NCBI GenBank assembly: GCA_963576475.1 | Contig: OY754982.1 | Span: 22,804,336-22,868,335, forward strand | DNA length: 64,000 nucleotides | DNA from: Molanna angustata | Lineage: Eukaryota > Arthropoda > Insecta > Trichoptera > Molannidae | Reading direction: 5' to 3' | Shown here: positions 20,079 to 30,196 of the stretch, piece after piece | Layout of the letters: the number at the start of each line of letters is the position of its first letter | Numbering within the stretch: the first letter of the stretch is position 1 | Translations under genes and position numbers: made by a program | The notes under the pieces: generated by a model | Databases searched by the model: none | What the model saw: the letters and a program-made list of their open reading frames with translations, nothing else | Told to the model about the DNA's origin: nothing

Positions 20079-21435
20079 CACTGTTGCTGAAGTCTTGGTA
20101 AGGGAACTGATAAGTCGTTTTGGAGTACCATTGGAGTTACACTCGGACCAGGGAAGAAACTTTGAATCAGCCGTATTCCAGGGAATTTGTGAAGCATTAG
20201 GAATTCGAAAGACGAGAACAACTGCTTTGCATCCACAGTCGGATGTAATGGTGGAGCGAATGAATCGAACAATTGGAAGATTTTTGTTAAAAGCAGTGTC
20301 CGATCACCAGAAAGATTGGGACGAATACATCCACTTGTTCTTATTAGCTTATCGAGCAGCAATTCATGAGACAACAGGGCAAACACCGGCAAGTGTGATT
20401 TTTGGCCGTGAGTTACGGTTACCTTGCGACCTGCAGTATGGATCTAAGCCTGGAGAAGATCTAGTTGGAGAAGATTATGTGTCAGATCTTCGGAGGAAAA
20501 TGAATGCTATACATGACCGTGTACGGTCCAATATTCAAGTAGCTAGTGACAAGATGAAGGAGCGATACGACATTAAAGCTGTGGAAGGTGGTTATCAGGC
20601 TGGAGACTTGGTTTGGTTATTTAATCCACAACGACGACGAGGCTACTCACCAAAGCTTCAGAAATCCTGGGAAGGACCGTATGAAGTGATCAAAAGGATT
20701 AATGATGTGGTTTATCGTATACGAAGAAAACCAAATGGGAAGCCAAGAGTGGTACATTTCAATCGCCTGGCTCCTTTTTTAGGTGATAACAAGGATGAGG
20801 AAAAAAATCCAGTTGCTCAAGTTTGCAATGTCCAAAGTGAAGAAAAGACCTTCGAGGAATTCATGATGACTCCTTATCGACGCACTCGCCATGGTGTGAC
20901 TGTGGAAATTGAGCAAGACCTCTTCGATATCCCAGAAGATAATGTTTTAGCTTACTGTGTGGCTCAAGACATGAAGATGACTAGTGGTATAGCCAAAGTT
21001 ATCATGAGAAAGTATGGGATGTTATATGAGCTAAAAGCCAAGAATCTGAAGATTGGAGAAGCGGTCCATTCACAGCATGGAAAACAGCATTTATTCTACA
21101 TGACGAATAAGGAAACGTCTGAGGAACGAGCAGAGTATGCTCAGATGTGGAACTGTCTACGAAGTATGCGGGATCAAATGTTACAGTTGAATCTTATGAA
21201 GCTCGGCATTCCAAAGATCAGTGATGGTATGGATTGGAAAGTGGTTCGGAATATGATAGAAGAGATTTTTCATAATACTGGAATTAATGTTCTAGTTTGC
21301 TGCTATAATCCAAGATACAGTAAAAATATAAAAAAAAGTGTACCATGTTACTTTTTCAAAGCATCTCACTGTAGAGAAGGTTCAAAATGCCGATTTATTC
21401 ATCTAGAGAATTCTGTTCGGGACGAACTGAACTAA
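20068..21435 (+). CDS. Pol, part 4: integrase C-terminal half fused to a macro domain and a CCCH zinc finger
   Basis: Residues are counted from the ATG at 20041; integrase homology begins ~20068. The second Asp (D36, HSDQGRNF) and the Glu (E72, VERMNR) of the DD35E triad are present, then a GPY/F region (GDLVWLF, SWEGPYEVI, VVHFNRLAPF; to ~248). Residues ~286-423 match the macro-domain fold of the TARG1/OARD1 type: DIPEDNVLAYCVAQDMKM, the TSGIA loop, LKIGEAV, LFYMTNKE, GIPKISDGMDW. K357 and D398 fall where human TARG1 has its catalytic Lys84 and Asp125, so ADP-ribose-ester hydrolysis is plausible. Residues 436-454 are a C-x7-C-x5-C-x3-H finger, a type that usually binds RNA. The stop lies 11 bases before the 3' LTR. 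All parts are in one frame, so they would be made as Pol C-terminal domains. Confidence 0.9.
   Translation, partial: SEATTVAEVLVRELISRFGVPLELHSDQGRNFESAVFQGICEALGIRKTRTTALHPQSDVMVERMNRTIGRFLLKAVSDHQKDWDEYIHLFLLAYRAAIHETTGQTPASVIFGRELRLPCDLQYGSKPGEDLVGEDYVSDLRRKMNAIHDRVRSNIQVASDKMKERYDIKAVEGGYQAGDLVWLFNPQRRRGYSPKLQKSWEGPYEVIKRINDVVYRIRRKPNGKPRVVHFNRLAPFLGDNKDEEKNPVAQVCNVQSEEKTFEEFMMTPYRRTRHGVTVEIEQDLFDIPEDNVLAYCVAQDMKMTSGIAKVIMRKYGMLYELKAKNLKIGEAVHSQHGKQHLFYMTNKETSEERAEYAQMWNCLRSMRDQMLQLNLMKLGIPKISDGMDWKVVRNMIEEIFHNTGINVLVCCYNPRYSKNIKKSVPCYFFKASHCREGSKCRFIHLENSVRDELN
20899..21309 (+). other. Macro domain (TARG1/OARD1-like) within Pol
   Basis: Macro domains bind ADP-ribose, and the TARG1 branch removes ADP-ribose from acidic side chains. 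Visible here: the buried strand NVLAYCVAQD, the diphosphate-loop equivalent KMTSGIAK (TARG1: MGAGIA), the Lys strand YMTNK, the helix AQMWNCLRSM, and the PKISDGMD loop with the catalytic-position Asp, then an IEEIF helix and a NVLVCCY strand. Both catalytic positions are kept although the loop GA is changed to TS. The domain is undamaged in this copy. The function is inferred from the fold, not shown. Confidence 0.82.
21346..21402 (+). other. CCCH zinc finger at the Pol C-terminus
   Basis: Cysteines at 436, 444 and 450 and His454 (numbering from 20041) give C-x7-C-x5-C-x3-H with aromatic residues in the first and last loops (CYFFKASHC, CRFIH). The spacing is close to the C-x7/8-C-x5-C-x3-H form of RNA-binding fingers. 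It is separate from the CCHC knuckle of Gag. It may bring the macro domain to RNA or to the particle; that is inference. Confidence 0.8.
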
Positions 21436-21446
21436 GAGGGAGGCAG
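21436..21446 (+). other. Polypurine tract
   Basis: gagggaggcag stands directly between the pol stop codon and the 3' LTR, the place where plus-strand DNA synthesis is primed. Confidence 0.8.
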
Positions 21447-21661
21447 TGTTATGAAATTAAGTACTATTTCTATTTAAATTGAAAATTTAAATAGAAATAT
21501 TTTGAAAATAAGAACCCAAGAAAAATGAAAACAAAAGATTTGAGTAGTGAGTTGAAAAAACTAGACAAACCTTGTAAAAATATAAATTGTAGAAATATAA
21601 ATTGTAAAAATAAATAAGACTTTGAACCATAATAAAATAAATAAATATAAATTTCGGTACA
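21447..21661 (+). repeat. 3' LTR, 215 bp
   Basis: Identical to the 5' LTR except for one T/C difference. Ends ggtaca and is followed by ATAT (21662-21665), the second half of the target duplication. Confidence 0.95.
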
Positions 21662-21669
21662 ATATTATG

Positions 21670-21720
21670 TAGGTACCATAGAATTATAGTATATTATAAT
21701 TCTATGGTAGGTACCTATAT
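21670..21720. repeat. Short hairpin just right of the Gypsy element
   Basis: taggtaccatagaattata is followed after ~4-6 bases by its inverted copy tataattctatggtaggtacc. Probably a small fold-back relic or a hairpin-prone site. Confidence 0.7.
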
Positions 21721-22621
21721 ATTATAATAATAAATTCATAATCAAATACGCATACCTTCCTGATTGATAAAATATAATAAACATTATTTGATATTATAAA
21801 TAAGAATTAAATATAAAAACCAATCCGAATATTAAAAAGCTAAATAAATAAAAATATTATTATATTCGATGTTTTCAAGGTCAAAGTACAATGTGTGATG
21901 CTTCGTTTCTTGTAAGTGTGTATTATAAGTAATACGCTTCATGTCACACACACACACACACACAGGCTCGCGAAGAGTCTTTACGCAACGATTATTATCA
22001 AATTCAAATGCTCATTCTTTGGTTAGTTTTGGTTTATTTACAATAATAATAGCGACACATTCGTTTATAAGTCGAAATCATTCAATATATAAATCGCTAT
22101 TATTATTACAAAACAAACCTAACCTAACCTACAAATGTATAGCCAGTATACACGATAATGCTACTCTAAGATTCTATATTATTATTATTATAAGAATATT
22201 TCAATTATTTTGTCAGTCGTCGCGTCGCGTATTGAGGTATCGACAGTATAAAGCAAGGCTTTTTTCATATACCTAGTTTAAATTTTTAGAAGCAGACTAT
22301 TATGATTGACATGAACATGATGCGACGTACATTATATGCATTACCTATAATAGGTACCTATACTGACATATAATTATACCTACTTTGTGTGTTTTTAGCA
22401 GTTTTTAGTCTGTACTGTATCTTTGAGACAATAGATAGACATAAAGTCTATGTAATGAGGCTGACAATTAGAGAAGCAATACAAAAATATCATAAATAAA
22501 ATGGCAGAAAATTATACATAATTCGCTGAACTACACAAAATATTTTATTTTAGAGGATACCGAGCTCTCGCTACGTCTGCTTATATATTTTTTTTATACC
22601 TAAGTATAATATATTTTTCTA
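21721..22621. other. Non-coding stretch with a short (CA)n
   Basis: No gene recognised. A (CA) run lies at 21944-21963, and two CCTAA units at 22122-22134 recall the insect telomere word but are too short to mean anything. The 111-codon frame at 21941-22276 has no family features. Confidence 0.5.
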
Positions 22622-22635
22622 ATAGGTACTTTGTT

Positions 22636-22830
22636 TAGACGAGTTGATGGCTAAGCGGCTAGCGCGATGGATTATTATAGTATAGATTCGGATCTCGGCA
22701 TGAGTAGGGCTGCCATCCGTCCGGTACAGTTGAAATTTATCTTCTTGGCCCAAGTACATCGAATTTCGCAGTAGTTTACATATAGCACAATAATTATTTT
22801 AGGAAATACCTATATGAAGATGAGGAATTT
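22636..22830 (+). mobile_element. tRNA-headed SINE
   Basis: A-box-like tggctaagcggctagcgcga (from ~22648) and B-box-like agattcggatctcggca (~22683), the spacing of a tRNA-derived Pol III promoter. The 3' body (cggtacagttgaaatttatcttcttgg) has no frame. Boundaries are approximate. Confidence 0.6.
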
Positions 22831-23284
22831 TAATTCTCGCATATACGTAGTACATAGGCATTTTTACATATTTATTAATAAAAAGACAATATTCTTAATT
22901 ATATTTTATTTTCAAACTGTAGGCAAGTATATAAAAATATGTTTTATTTATTAATTCAACACTTTCTTGCACCTTTAGTGTAGGGTTGCCAGATGGTATC
23001 CTAAAGGAGGACATGTCCTCCTTTTCGATGAATTGTCCTCCCTTACCTACTCTATATCCTCCTTTTGGTCGGTCCCGGCTGGCAGTGAGGCACAACTTCC
23101 ATACAAAAAAAAATTGTTTGGACAATAGTGGCATATCAAAATACCAATATAGAGAAACCAACAAACTAAGGTTAGCCAACATTAAGAACCTAATCTTCAA
23201 AATTCCCTATCCAAAATGGTAGTTCGCTGTTTACTCTGTGGGTCGGTTGGACAAACAAATACTGAGGCGACGATTGGTAAACGT
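22831..23284. other. Non-coding stretch, one compact GC-richer island
   Basis: About 22975-23110 is GC-richer and repeats the theme ggagga/tcctcc in both orientations (ggaggacatgtcctcc at ~23007 is a perfect 16-bp palindrome). It starts gtagggttgccagatgg, a form seen at the ends of some DNA-transposon relics, but no matching end was found. Confidence 0.4.
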
Positions 23285-24390
23285 TATCTAAAGTAAAACT
23301 TTAATAGGTTGTGTTGAGTCCTATTAAAAAGACTCATAAATTATACAACAAAATATGACAATTATTGCGATATCTGTCGCAGAATAGTCTTATGAAAAAC
23401 ATACATTGGTAAACATTAACTGAAGTAAAACTGATAAACTGTTTTAGGTTGTGTTGAGTCTTATAAAAATTATTGCGATATCTGTCGCAGAATAGAGTAT
23501 TATGAAAAATATACATTGGTAAACATTATCTAAAGTAAAACTGTAATAGATTGTGTTGAGTCTTATACAACAAAACATTACAATTATTGCGATATCTGTC
23601 CCAAAATAGAGTCGTATGAAAAACATACATTGGTAAACATTATCTAAAGTAAAACTGATAAACTGTTTTAGGTTGTGTTGAGTCTTATAAAAATTATTGC
23701 GATATCTGTCGCAGAATAGAGTATTATGAAAAATATACATCGGTAAACATTATCTAAAGTAAAACTGTAATAGATTGTGTTGAGTCTTATACAACAAAAC
23801 ATTACAATTATTGCGATATCTGTCCCAAAATAGAGTCTTATGAAAAACATACATTGGTAAACATTATCTAAAGTAAAACTGATGAACTGTTTTAAGTTGT
23901 GTTGAGTCTTATACAAATTATTGCGATATCTGTCGCAGAATAGAGTCTTATGAAAAATATACATTGATAAACATTATCTAAAGTAAAACTGTAATATATT
24001 GTGTTGAGTCTTATACAACAAAACATTACAATTATTGCGATATCTGTCCCAAAATAGAGTCTTATGAAAAACATACATTGGTAAACATTATCTAAAGTAA
24101 AACTGATAAACTGCTTTAGGTTGTGTTGAGTCTTATACAAATTATTGCGATATCTGTTGCAGAATAGAGTATTATGAAAAATATACATTGGTAAACATTA
24201 TCTAAAGTAAAACTGTAATAGATTGTGTTTAGTCTTATACAATAAAACATTACAATTATTGCGATATCTGTCGCAGAATAGAGTCTTATGAAAAATATAC
24301 ATTGATAAACATTATCTAAAGTAAAACTGATAAACTGTTTTAGGTTGTGTTGAGTCTTATACAAATTATTGCGATATCTGTCGCAGAATT
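23285..24390. repeat. 112-bp satellite arranged as 224-bp dimers
   Basis: Monomers of ~112 bp alternate between two types: one with a tacaacaaaacattacaatt spacer, the other shorter before the same motif. The dimer repeats every 224 bp about five times. Each monomer carries ttgcgatatctgtcgcag, in which TGCGA and TCGCA are inverted around TATCTG. The overlapping ~98-codon minus frames are by-products. It is a higher-order satellite like those that evolve by unequal exchange. Confidence 0.93.
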
Positions 24391-24667
24391 ATAATTTTGG
24401 CATTACCTTTCATGGGTCATAAAATTAGATGATGTTGAAGTAATTTCTTGGTTTTTGTTTGCATGTTTGGAGTACGTTCTATGGGGAACATTTAAAATTA
24501 ATTCCGGGCTGGAATTATTTGAAAACCGATGGTGGTCACTTATGTAGCTTACGAGGTGTGCTTGTTATTTTGCTACAAAAAACAAAACAATAATCAGTTA
24601 GATATTACAATATAATAACTTATATTCTATGATAAAGTACCATATAGTGATTGATAAATTTTGATCA
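24391..24667. other. Spacer between satellite and dispersed repeat
   Basis: Less than 300 bases of AT-rich sequence; nothing recognised. It may include the 3' UTR of the gene ending at 24825. Confidence 0.4.
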
Positions 24668-24790
24668 TACATACATACATACATACCATCACGCCATGTC
24701 CCTCACGGGGTAGGCAGAGAGAACCGAACGCCACATTTTTCTATCTTGACACGCATTCATCGCCTCATCAACATTCATACATAACATACC
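24668..24790 (+). repeat. Dispersed repeat with 'cacggggtaggcagag' core
   Basis: catacatacatac leads into catcacgccatgtccctcac, ggggtaggcagagagaac and a short tail. A relative lies on the minus strand at 45400-45470. In moth genomes I know this core as a very common dispersed repeat, which is part of the reason for suggesting Lepidoptera. Confidence 0.7.
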
Positions 24791-24824
24791 AATTTTGATC
24801 ATAACATACCTTAAATCGTTTATT

Positions 24825-25412
24825 TCATTGTCTACTTGTACATACATCGGATGACATGGTATTCAAATCTGAGTGCTGTGATTCCATACATTGGATACTG
24901 TCAATTGTTTCATCACTCGATATCATTGATCTACGATGTAAAACAGTTTCCACATCATTAATAGGTATATTCGTTCTTCCACTAACAATTAACAATTATT
25001 TATAACATAAATGTATAATTTATTAGAAAGGCATATTTTTACCTGTTTTCATTTTCACCTTGGAATGTTTGTGGAATTATTTGAAAATCTCCATTTTCAT
25101 CAACAACTCGTCTTGCCCTAAAATTTAATTGACATACGTTTTTTTAAGTGTTTTTCTTTTTAATAAACTACAAAAATTGTTTTTTTTTGTAACTCGCATT
25201 GTATTAATAATCAAACGTCAAGTTTTTTTTTCAGAGTAAAAACCTTTAGTCAAAGTGGGGGAAAAATCGTTGATAAATAATAAGTACTTACTTACATATT
25301 AATAACAACGTGTTTTGTATTGCAAAATAAAATAATTTATGTTTCATTCAAAACTTACCTCCATGCACACTGTTTCTTCTGTAATGTTCTCATAATATTC
25401 GACTTAGCAGAT
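24825..25412 (-). CDS. 3' end of an unrecognised spliced gene (three exons visible)
   Basis: Three minus-strand exons join in frame: 25412-25359 (54 nt), 25117-25043 (75 nt) and 24981-24825 (157 nt with stop). All borders are GT-AG: donor atggag|gtaagt, acceptors attttaaag|atct, aaattttag|ggca and ttaattgttag|tgga, donor aaaacag|gtaaa. Phases fit at both junctions, giving 94 residues and a TGA stop. The visible protein begins SAKSNIMRTLQKKQCAWR, continues with RVVDENGDFQIIPQTF, and ends in a Ser/Asp-rich tail (SSDETIDSIQCM). No domain is recognised. Earlier exons to the right were not found. The gene is too finely split to show as a long ORF. Matching phases across two introns argue that it is real. 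Confidence 0.6.
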
Positions 25413-26605
25413 CTTTAAAATAGAATAAAAAGGACTTACTTAATAAAAAGATATTACCATATATTATGCGAAGGAAAAAACGCTATGAATAAAGAATATA
25501 TTTTTATTAAGTGCCTTGTCTGGTGTATTATGTATCGCTGAAAAACACGTACTTATTTTTTTTTGTACAACATGTTGTGAGGAGAGAGATAGAGAGTGTG
25601 TAAGAGGAAGATAGAGTTCTCGGTCAAATGATGTCAGCGTTGTCAAGTAAGCTATTGTATAGGACAAATCGTATATACCGCTTAACGCTAGATGGCGTAA
25701 CAAAAAATGCAGGCTCGAATCTAATATTTTTTTAGTATCTGAATGAACCACCAATATGGCGCTGAAATCAGTGCATAAATGATTAATTTTTATAAAAAAT
25801 GCAATAAATTGATCAAATATATTTTTGCAATAAAAATATTTTTAAATATTTTTGTTTGTATATCTCAATGATCTGTCGTTGTTAGTTTTATTTTTTTTTT
25901 AAATAAAATTCTAATATGTCAGTGTTGTCTATTTCCTCCATGTTTAATGCTATATTTTATCAAATTATGATTACATAGCATTATTTTTTAGACTACATTT
26001 TAAGGATATTGTTCTTCTCCACATATATAATCAGACGAATTATTTTTTTTAATTTGTGAAAAAAGCATGGTCAAACCAAATGCCTGCCACAACGTTTATT
26101 TTGTTATTGTAATATCAGTTTGTAAATTGATTTTAAATATTTAATAATATTTGAAAAATAATAAAAAATACATAATTTTTATGAATCTAAAGTTTCATTA
26201 AGATCGAAAAATGTATACATCCTTGATCTACGCCCTTAAGGAGAAAGTGCAGAAAGCTAAAATTTATACATAATAATGTGTTACAAATACATACATTAAA
26301 TTACATAAAAAAATATTTCACGTCAAACCATAAATTTACTTTCATACTGCCAATGTCAAACACGTAACGTCAAACGCAGTTTTTTATATAACAAATAAAG
26401 TTAAATTCAAATACAGAACATATTAAATAAAAATACATAATATAATGTGAAACAATAGAAATACTTAGTACTAATTCAAATATGATTAATTTAAAAAAAT
26501 ATATCAACATACGTGATGACAGGTCGGGTCCAATGACTATATAAATTTAATGAATTACGGTCGAATTTTGACCTTTGAACGAATTCTTATTTATTTTATT
26601 TTTTA
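25413..26605. other. Presumed upstream part or intron of the spliced gene; no exon identified
   Basis: AT-rich, no RNA gene or repeat family recognised. The 96-codon minus frame at 25464-25754 has no family resemblance and no plausible splice link to the exon at 25412. Confidence 0.4.
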
Positions 26606-29600
26606 ACTAGCTTTTATGTCCCGCCGTTGGCCAAGAATGTAAAATTGTGAAGAAATAAGCAATCGTTTTTTATAATATTGTCACCCAATTATTTTTCAAT
26701 ATCGGACTATGAAAAGTGGTTTGAAATTTGATTGAGTTTAAGCATTGTAAAATGTTCAAGTGATGGCCACAACCCATTCTTTTTTATATATTGCTATAAA
26801 GTGTGAATGAAGTATAATATACAATTTCTGCACGCATGGACTATGCGAAATGGTTTTAAATATATGACTGTTTATCAACGTTGTAAAGAGATTGGTTTGG
26901 CCACAACCCCCATTTTTAAATATTATCATCGAAAACAAATTGTAATATGTACCTATTGAAAATTTAGTAATGTTGGAATGTGTTTAAAATTTGATTAAAT
27001 CATGTACCGAAAATATCTAGCGTTGGTCACACCCCATTCGTTTTTATATTTTTTCATCAAGTGTGCATTATATTTTTGCACAATTAGACTGATAGACTTA
27101 AAATTGACACAAAAGTCTACATTAACGAAGAAGACTTAAACTATGGTAAATAGTTTTTAATTTGAATATAAACGTTGTGAAGAGTTCAGTAATGGCCAAG
27201 ACCCCCTTTCTTTAAATATTATGTGTTGAAAATTATTCAAAATAGGATGATATAAATGGTTTAAATTTGATTAAACAAAAGTATTAAAAAGATTCTAGTG
27301 CAGGTTACATCGTCACATCCCACATCCCATTCGTTTTTACATATGTATTTTCATCAAGTGTGCATATCGTTAATAATATTTCTGCACAATAGACTATTAG
27401 ACTTAAAACTAATCCAAAAGTCTAAATAAAAAAGAGCAGAATAAGTATAAGACTATAAGAAATAGTTTATATAAAAATCTATCCCAATGGTTTACATAAA
27501 ATAAGTAACAATACATAACTATAATAGAAGAATTAGACTATTGGAAATAGATTGTATAAAAACTGACCAAAAGGTCTTCATAAAAGAAGAAGAAGATTAA
27601 TCTATAGGAAATAGTTTGTATAAAATTCACCAAAGTTCTACATAAAATAAGAAAAGGAAGAAAAAGACTAAAGGAAATAGTTTGTGTAAAAACTGAATAC
27701 ATAAGTAAGGTCTACATAAAAAAAGATGAATTAGACAATAGGAAATAGTATGTATAAAAGCTCACCCAAAGGTCTACAAAAAAGAAAAATAATTAGACTA
27801 TTGGAAATAGTTTGTATAAAAACTGACCAAAAGGTCTACATAAAAGAAGATGTTAGTATAAAATAGTTAGTATAAAAACTAATTCAAAGGTCTATATTTA
27901 AGAATAATAATTAAACCAAGTATAGGAATTTTTTGTATAAAAACTCACCCTTGGTCTACAAAAAAGAAGAAGAAAATGAATAAGACTAATGGAAATAGTT
28001 TGTATTAAAACTCTCCCAAAAGTCTACGTAAATGAAGAAGAAGAATAATTAGACTAAAGGAAATAATTTTTATAAAAAAATGACCCAAATGTATACATAA
28101 AAGAAGATGAATTAGACTATAGGAAATAGTTTGTATGAAAACTGTCCTAAAGGTCTACATAAAATTAAGAAGAAAAAGAATTAGACTCCAGGACCCGTCG
28201 CTTCAGACCCTTCAGTACCTCCCGTCCCTTCAAGCCCTTCAGTACCTCCCGTCCCTTCAGGCTGTTTTATACCTCCCGTCACTTCAGGTCCTTTAGTGCC
28301 TCTCTTCCCTTCATTACATCCCGTCCCTTCAGTCGGTTAAGAAAAGTGTAAATCCAGAAACCATCCTGGAAGAACCGCGAAGAGATGAAAGGACTTTCTT
28401 TTCCCAGGATGCTCCACCTTCATAGGTAAAATGACTAAATACACGAAGAAGAAGAAGAAAGTTTTAATCCAGAAACCTGCGAAGAGATGGAAGGAAAATT
28501 GGACCTTCTTCTCCCAGGTTAGTACACCTTCATAGGTAAAATGACCAAATACACGACGAAGAAGAAGAAGAAGAAAGTTTAAATCCAGATACCTGCGAAG
28601 ATATAGAAGGAAAATTGGACCTTCTTCTCCCAGGATATTCCACCTTCATAGGTAAAATGACCAAATGCACGATGAAGAAGAAGAAGAAAAAAGTTTATAT
28701 CCAGAAACCGTCTTGGAAGACCTGCGAAGAGATGGAAGGACAGTTGGACCTTCTTCTCCCAGGATTCTCCAACTTCATAGGTAAAATGACCAAAAATACA
28801 CGATGAAGAAGAAGAAGAAGAAATAAGTTTAAATCCAGAAACCTGCGAAGAGATGGAAGGAAAATTGGACCTTCTTCTCCCAGGTTAGTACACCTTCATA
28901 GGTAAAATGACCAAATACACGACGAAGAAGAAGAAGAAGAAGAAAGTTTTAATCCATAAACCTGCGAAGAGATGGAAGGAAAATTGGACCATCATCTCCC
29001 AGGATAGTTCATCTTCATTGGTAAGATGACCAAATACACGTCGAAGAAAAAGAAGAAAAAAGTTTATATGCAGAACCCGTCCTGGAAGACCTGCGAAGAG
29101 ATGGAGGGACAGTCGGACCTTCTTTTTCCAGGATACTCCCCCTTCATAGGTAAAATGATCAAATACACGAAGAAGAAGAAGAATAAGAAAAAAGTTTAAA
29201 TCCAGAAACCATCCCGGGCATACGCTCGACAATTCACCAAAGTTTCATTGTAATCGGACAAACGGTTTATTAATAAATAAATAAAATAATTTTCCTAAAG
29301 GAAATCAGTATATTGTTGATTAGTATGTAAATAGTATTAGGTAGGTACCTACCTACAACAGTCTTCTAAATAAATTCGATTCATAAAAAAATTATTTGAA
29401 TATCACATTCTTTCTGTAACCATAGTAACCAATTCGAACACGTAAGAAATATCAAATGGTTCGGATACCTTTTTTTGAATATGTAGGTAGGTACCTACAT
29501 TGGTTTGTTCGAAGCCACAAAAACGAAAATCAACAATTGTCCAAAATATCAAATATTATATACAAATTATGCAATTTTATTATGCCTATATCTTTACTAA

Positions 29601-30166
29601 TAATTAACAGACTTTTACAATATATGTCTTAAAACTTGCTATAAAGTCTTGTGTTTCATTTTATTATTTCATAATCACATTTATTTCAAAGGTATATTAT
29701 TTAAAGAACATATTCATTCGGTAGGAAAATTAAATATCGTATGAAAAGATATTAAAATGGCGGGGTTATATGTACATTTGTACAAAACGCTTACTTTAAA
29801 AATAAGTTAAACATTATAATTAGACAAAATATTCAACATGTTTTCACTTAAAAGCTAAGTTATACTTGAAAATATATTTTATTCATGTAAATACGTACTC
29901 CTAACTTTTAAATTAACAGATATTTGCGTGCAAAAAGTACACTTTTTTGACAGATATGGTTTGGAAAATTTTGTATGAAAAAAATAATTATTGAAATATT
30001 TTTAAAATGCAGCATTTTTATCGCATTATTTTTAGCGTGACACTGCATCAGGTATACTGGTACATGTTCGCACATAAATTAGATTTTTAGATGCTCTTGG
30101 TTTTTCAGAAGGCGTGAGACAAACACACACAGACACTAACATTTTGATTGCTTTATTACTTTAGAT
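26606..30166. repeat. Composite dispersed repeat, copy 1 (~3.6 kb)
   Basis: Starts actagcttttatgtcccgcc and ends just after ctttattactttagat; copy 2 is at 31093-34084. Order: a unique head; about a dozen ~60-bp units with 'ttagactattggaaatagtt' (27400-28190); a C/T-rich part repeating 'cccttcagtacctcccgt' (28195-28340); about eight ~118-bp purine-rich units with gaagaagaag and 'cctgcgaagagatggaagg' (28340-29220); an end with 'accaaagtttcattgtaat'; and a tail segment. The start and the 'gtttcat..aatcgg' end resemble a widespread arthropod retroposon type. No gene; frames inside are repeat artefacts. Confidence 0.88.
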
Positions 30167-30196
30167 AAACGGTCTGATGAGCGTTTCCTCTCCCCA

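Larger units (their letters stand above)
16348..21661 (+). mobile_element. Ty3/Gypsy-type LTR retrotransposon with an added macro domain and CCCH finger
   Basis: A complete LTR-to-LTR insertion of 5314 bp. Order: LTR, tRNA-Leu-like PBS, gag (SAP-like, coiled coil, capsid, CCHC), pol (protease, RT, remains of RNase H, integrase with GPY/F), macro domain, CCCH finger, polypurine tract, LTR. It is flanked by ATAT on both sides (16344-16347 and 21662-21665). Defects: in-frame TGA at 17020-17022 and 19029-19031, an RT/RNase H deletion at ~19340, and a single-base frameshift at ~20070. Full-length relatives should be about 1 kb longer. The LTRs differ at one of 215 positions, so the insertion is recent although its body is defective. 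Confidence 0.95.

Noticed and set aside
16348..21661. Endogenous retrovirus with an envelope gene
   Set aside because: There is no third ORF between integrase and the 3' LTR; that place is taken by the macro domain and CCCH finger, with no signal peptide or membrane segment seen.
22122..22134. Two CCTAA units, possible telomeric repeat
   Set aside because: Too short; such words are common in this sequence and are not tandemly extended.
23334..24364. Series of ~98-codon minus-strand frames
   Set aside because: By-products of the 224-bp satellite dimer.
28615..29232. 63- and 115-codon frames in 28.6-29.2 kb
   Set aside because: They are translations of the ~118-bp tandem units, repeated at 32838-33122.
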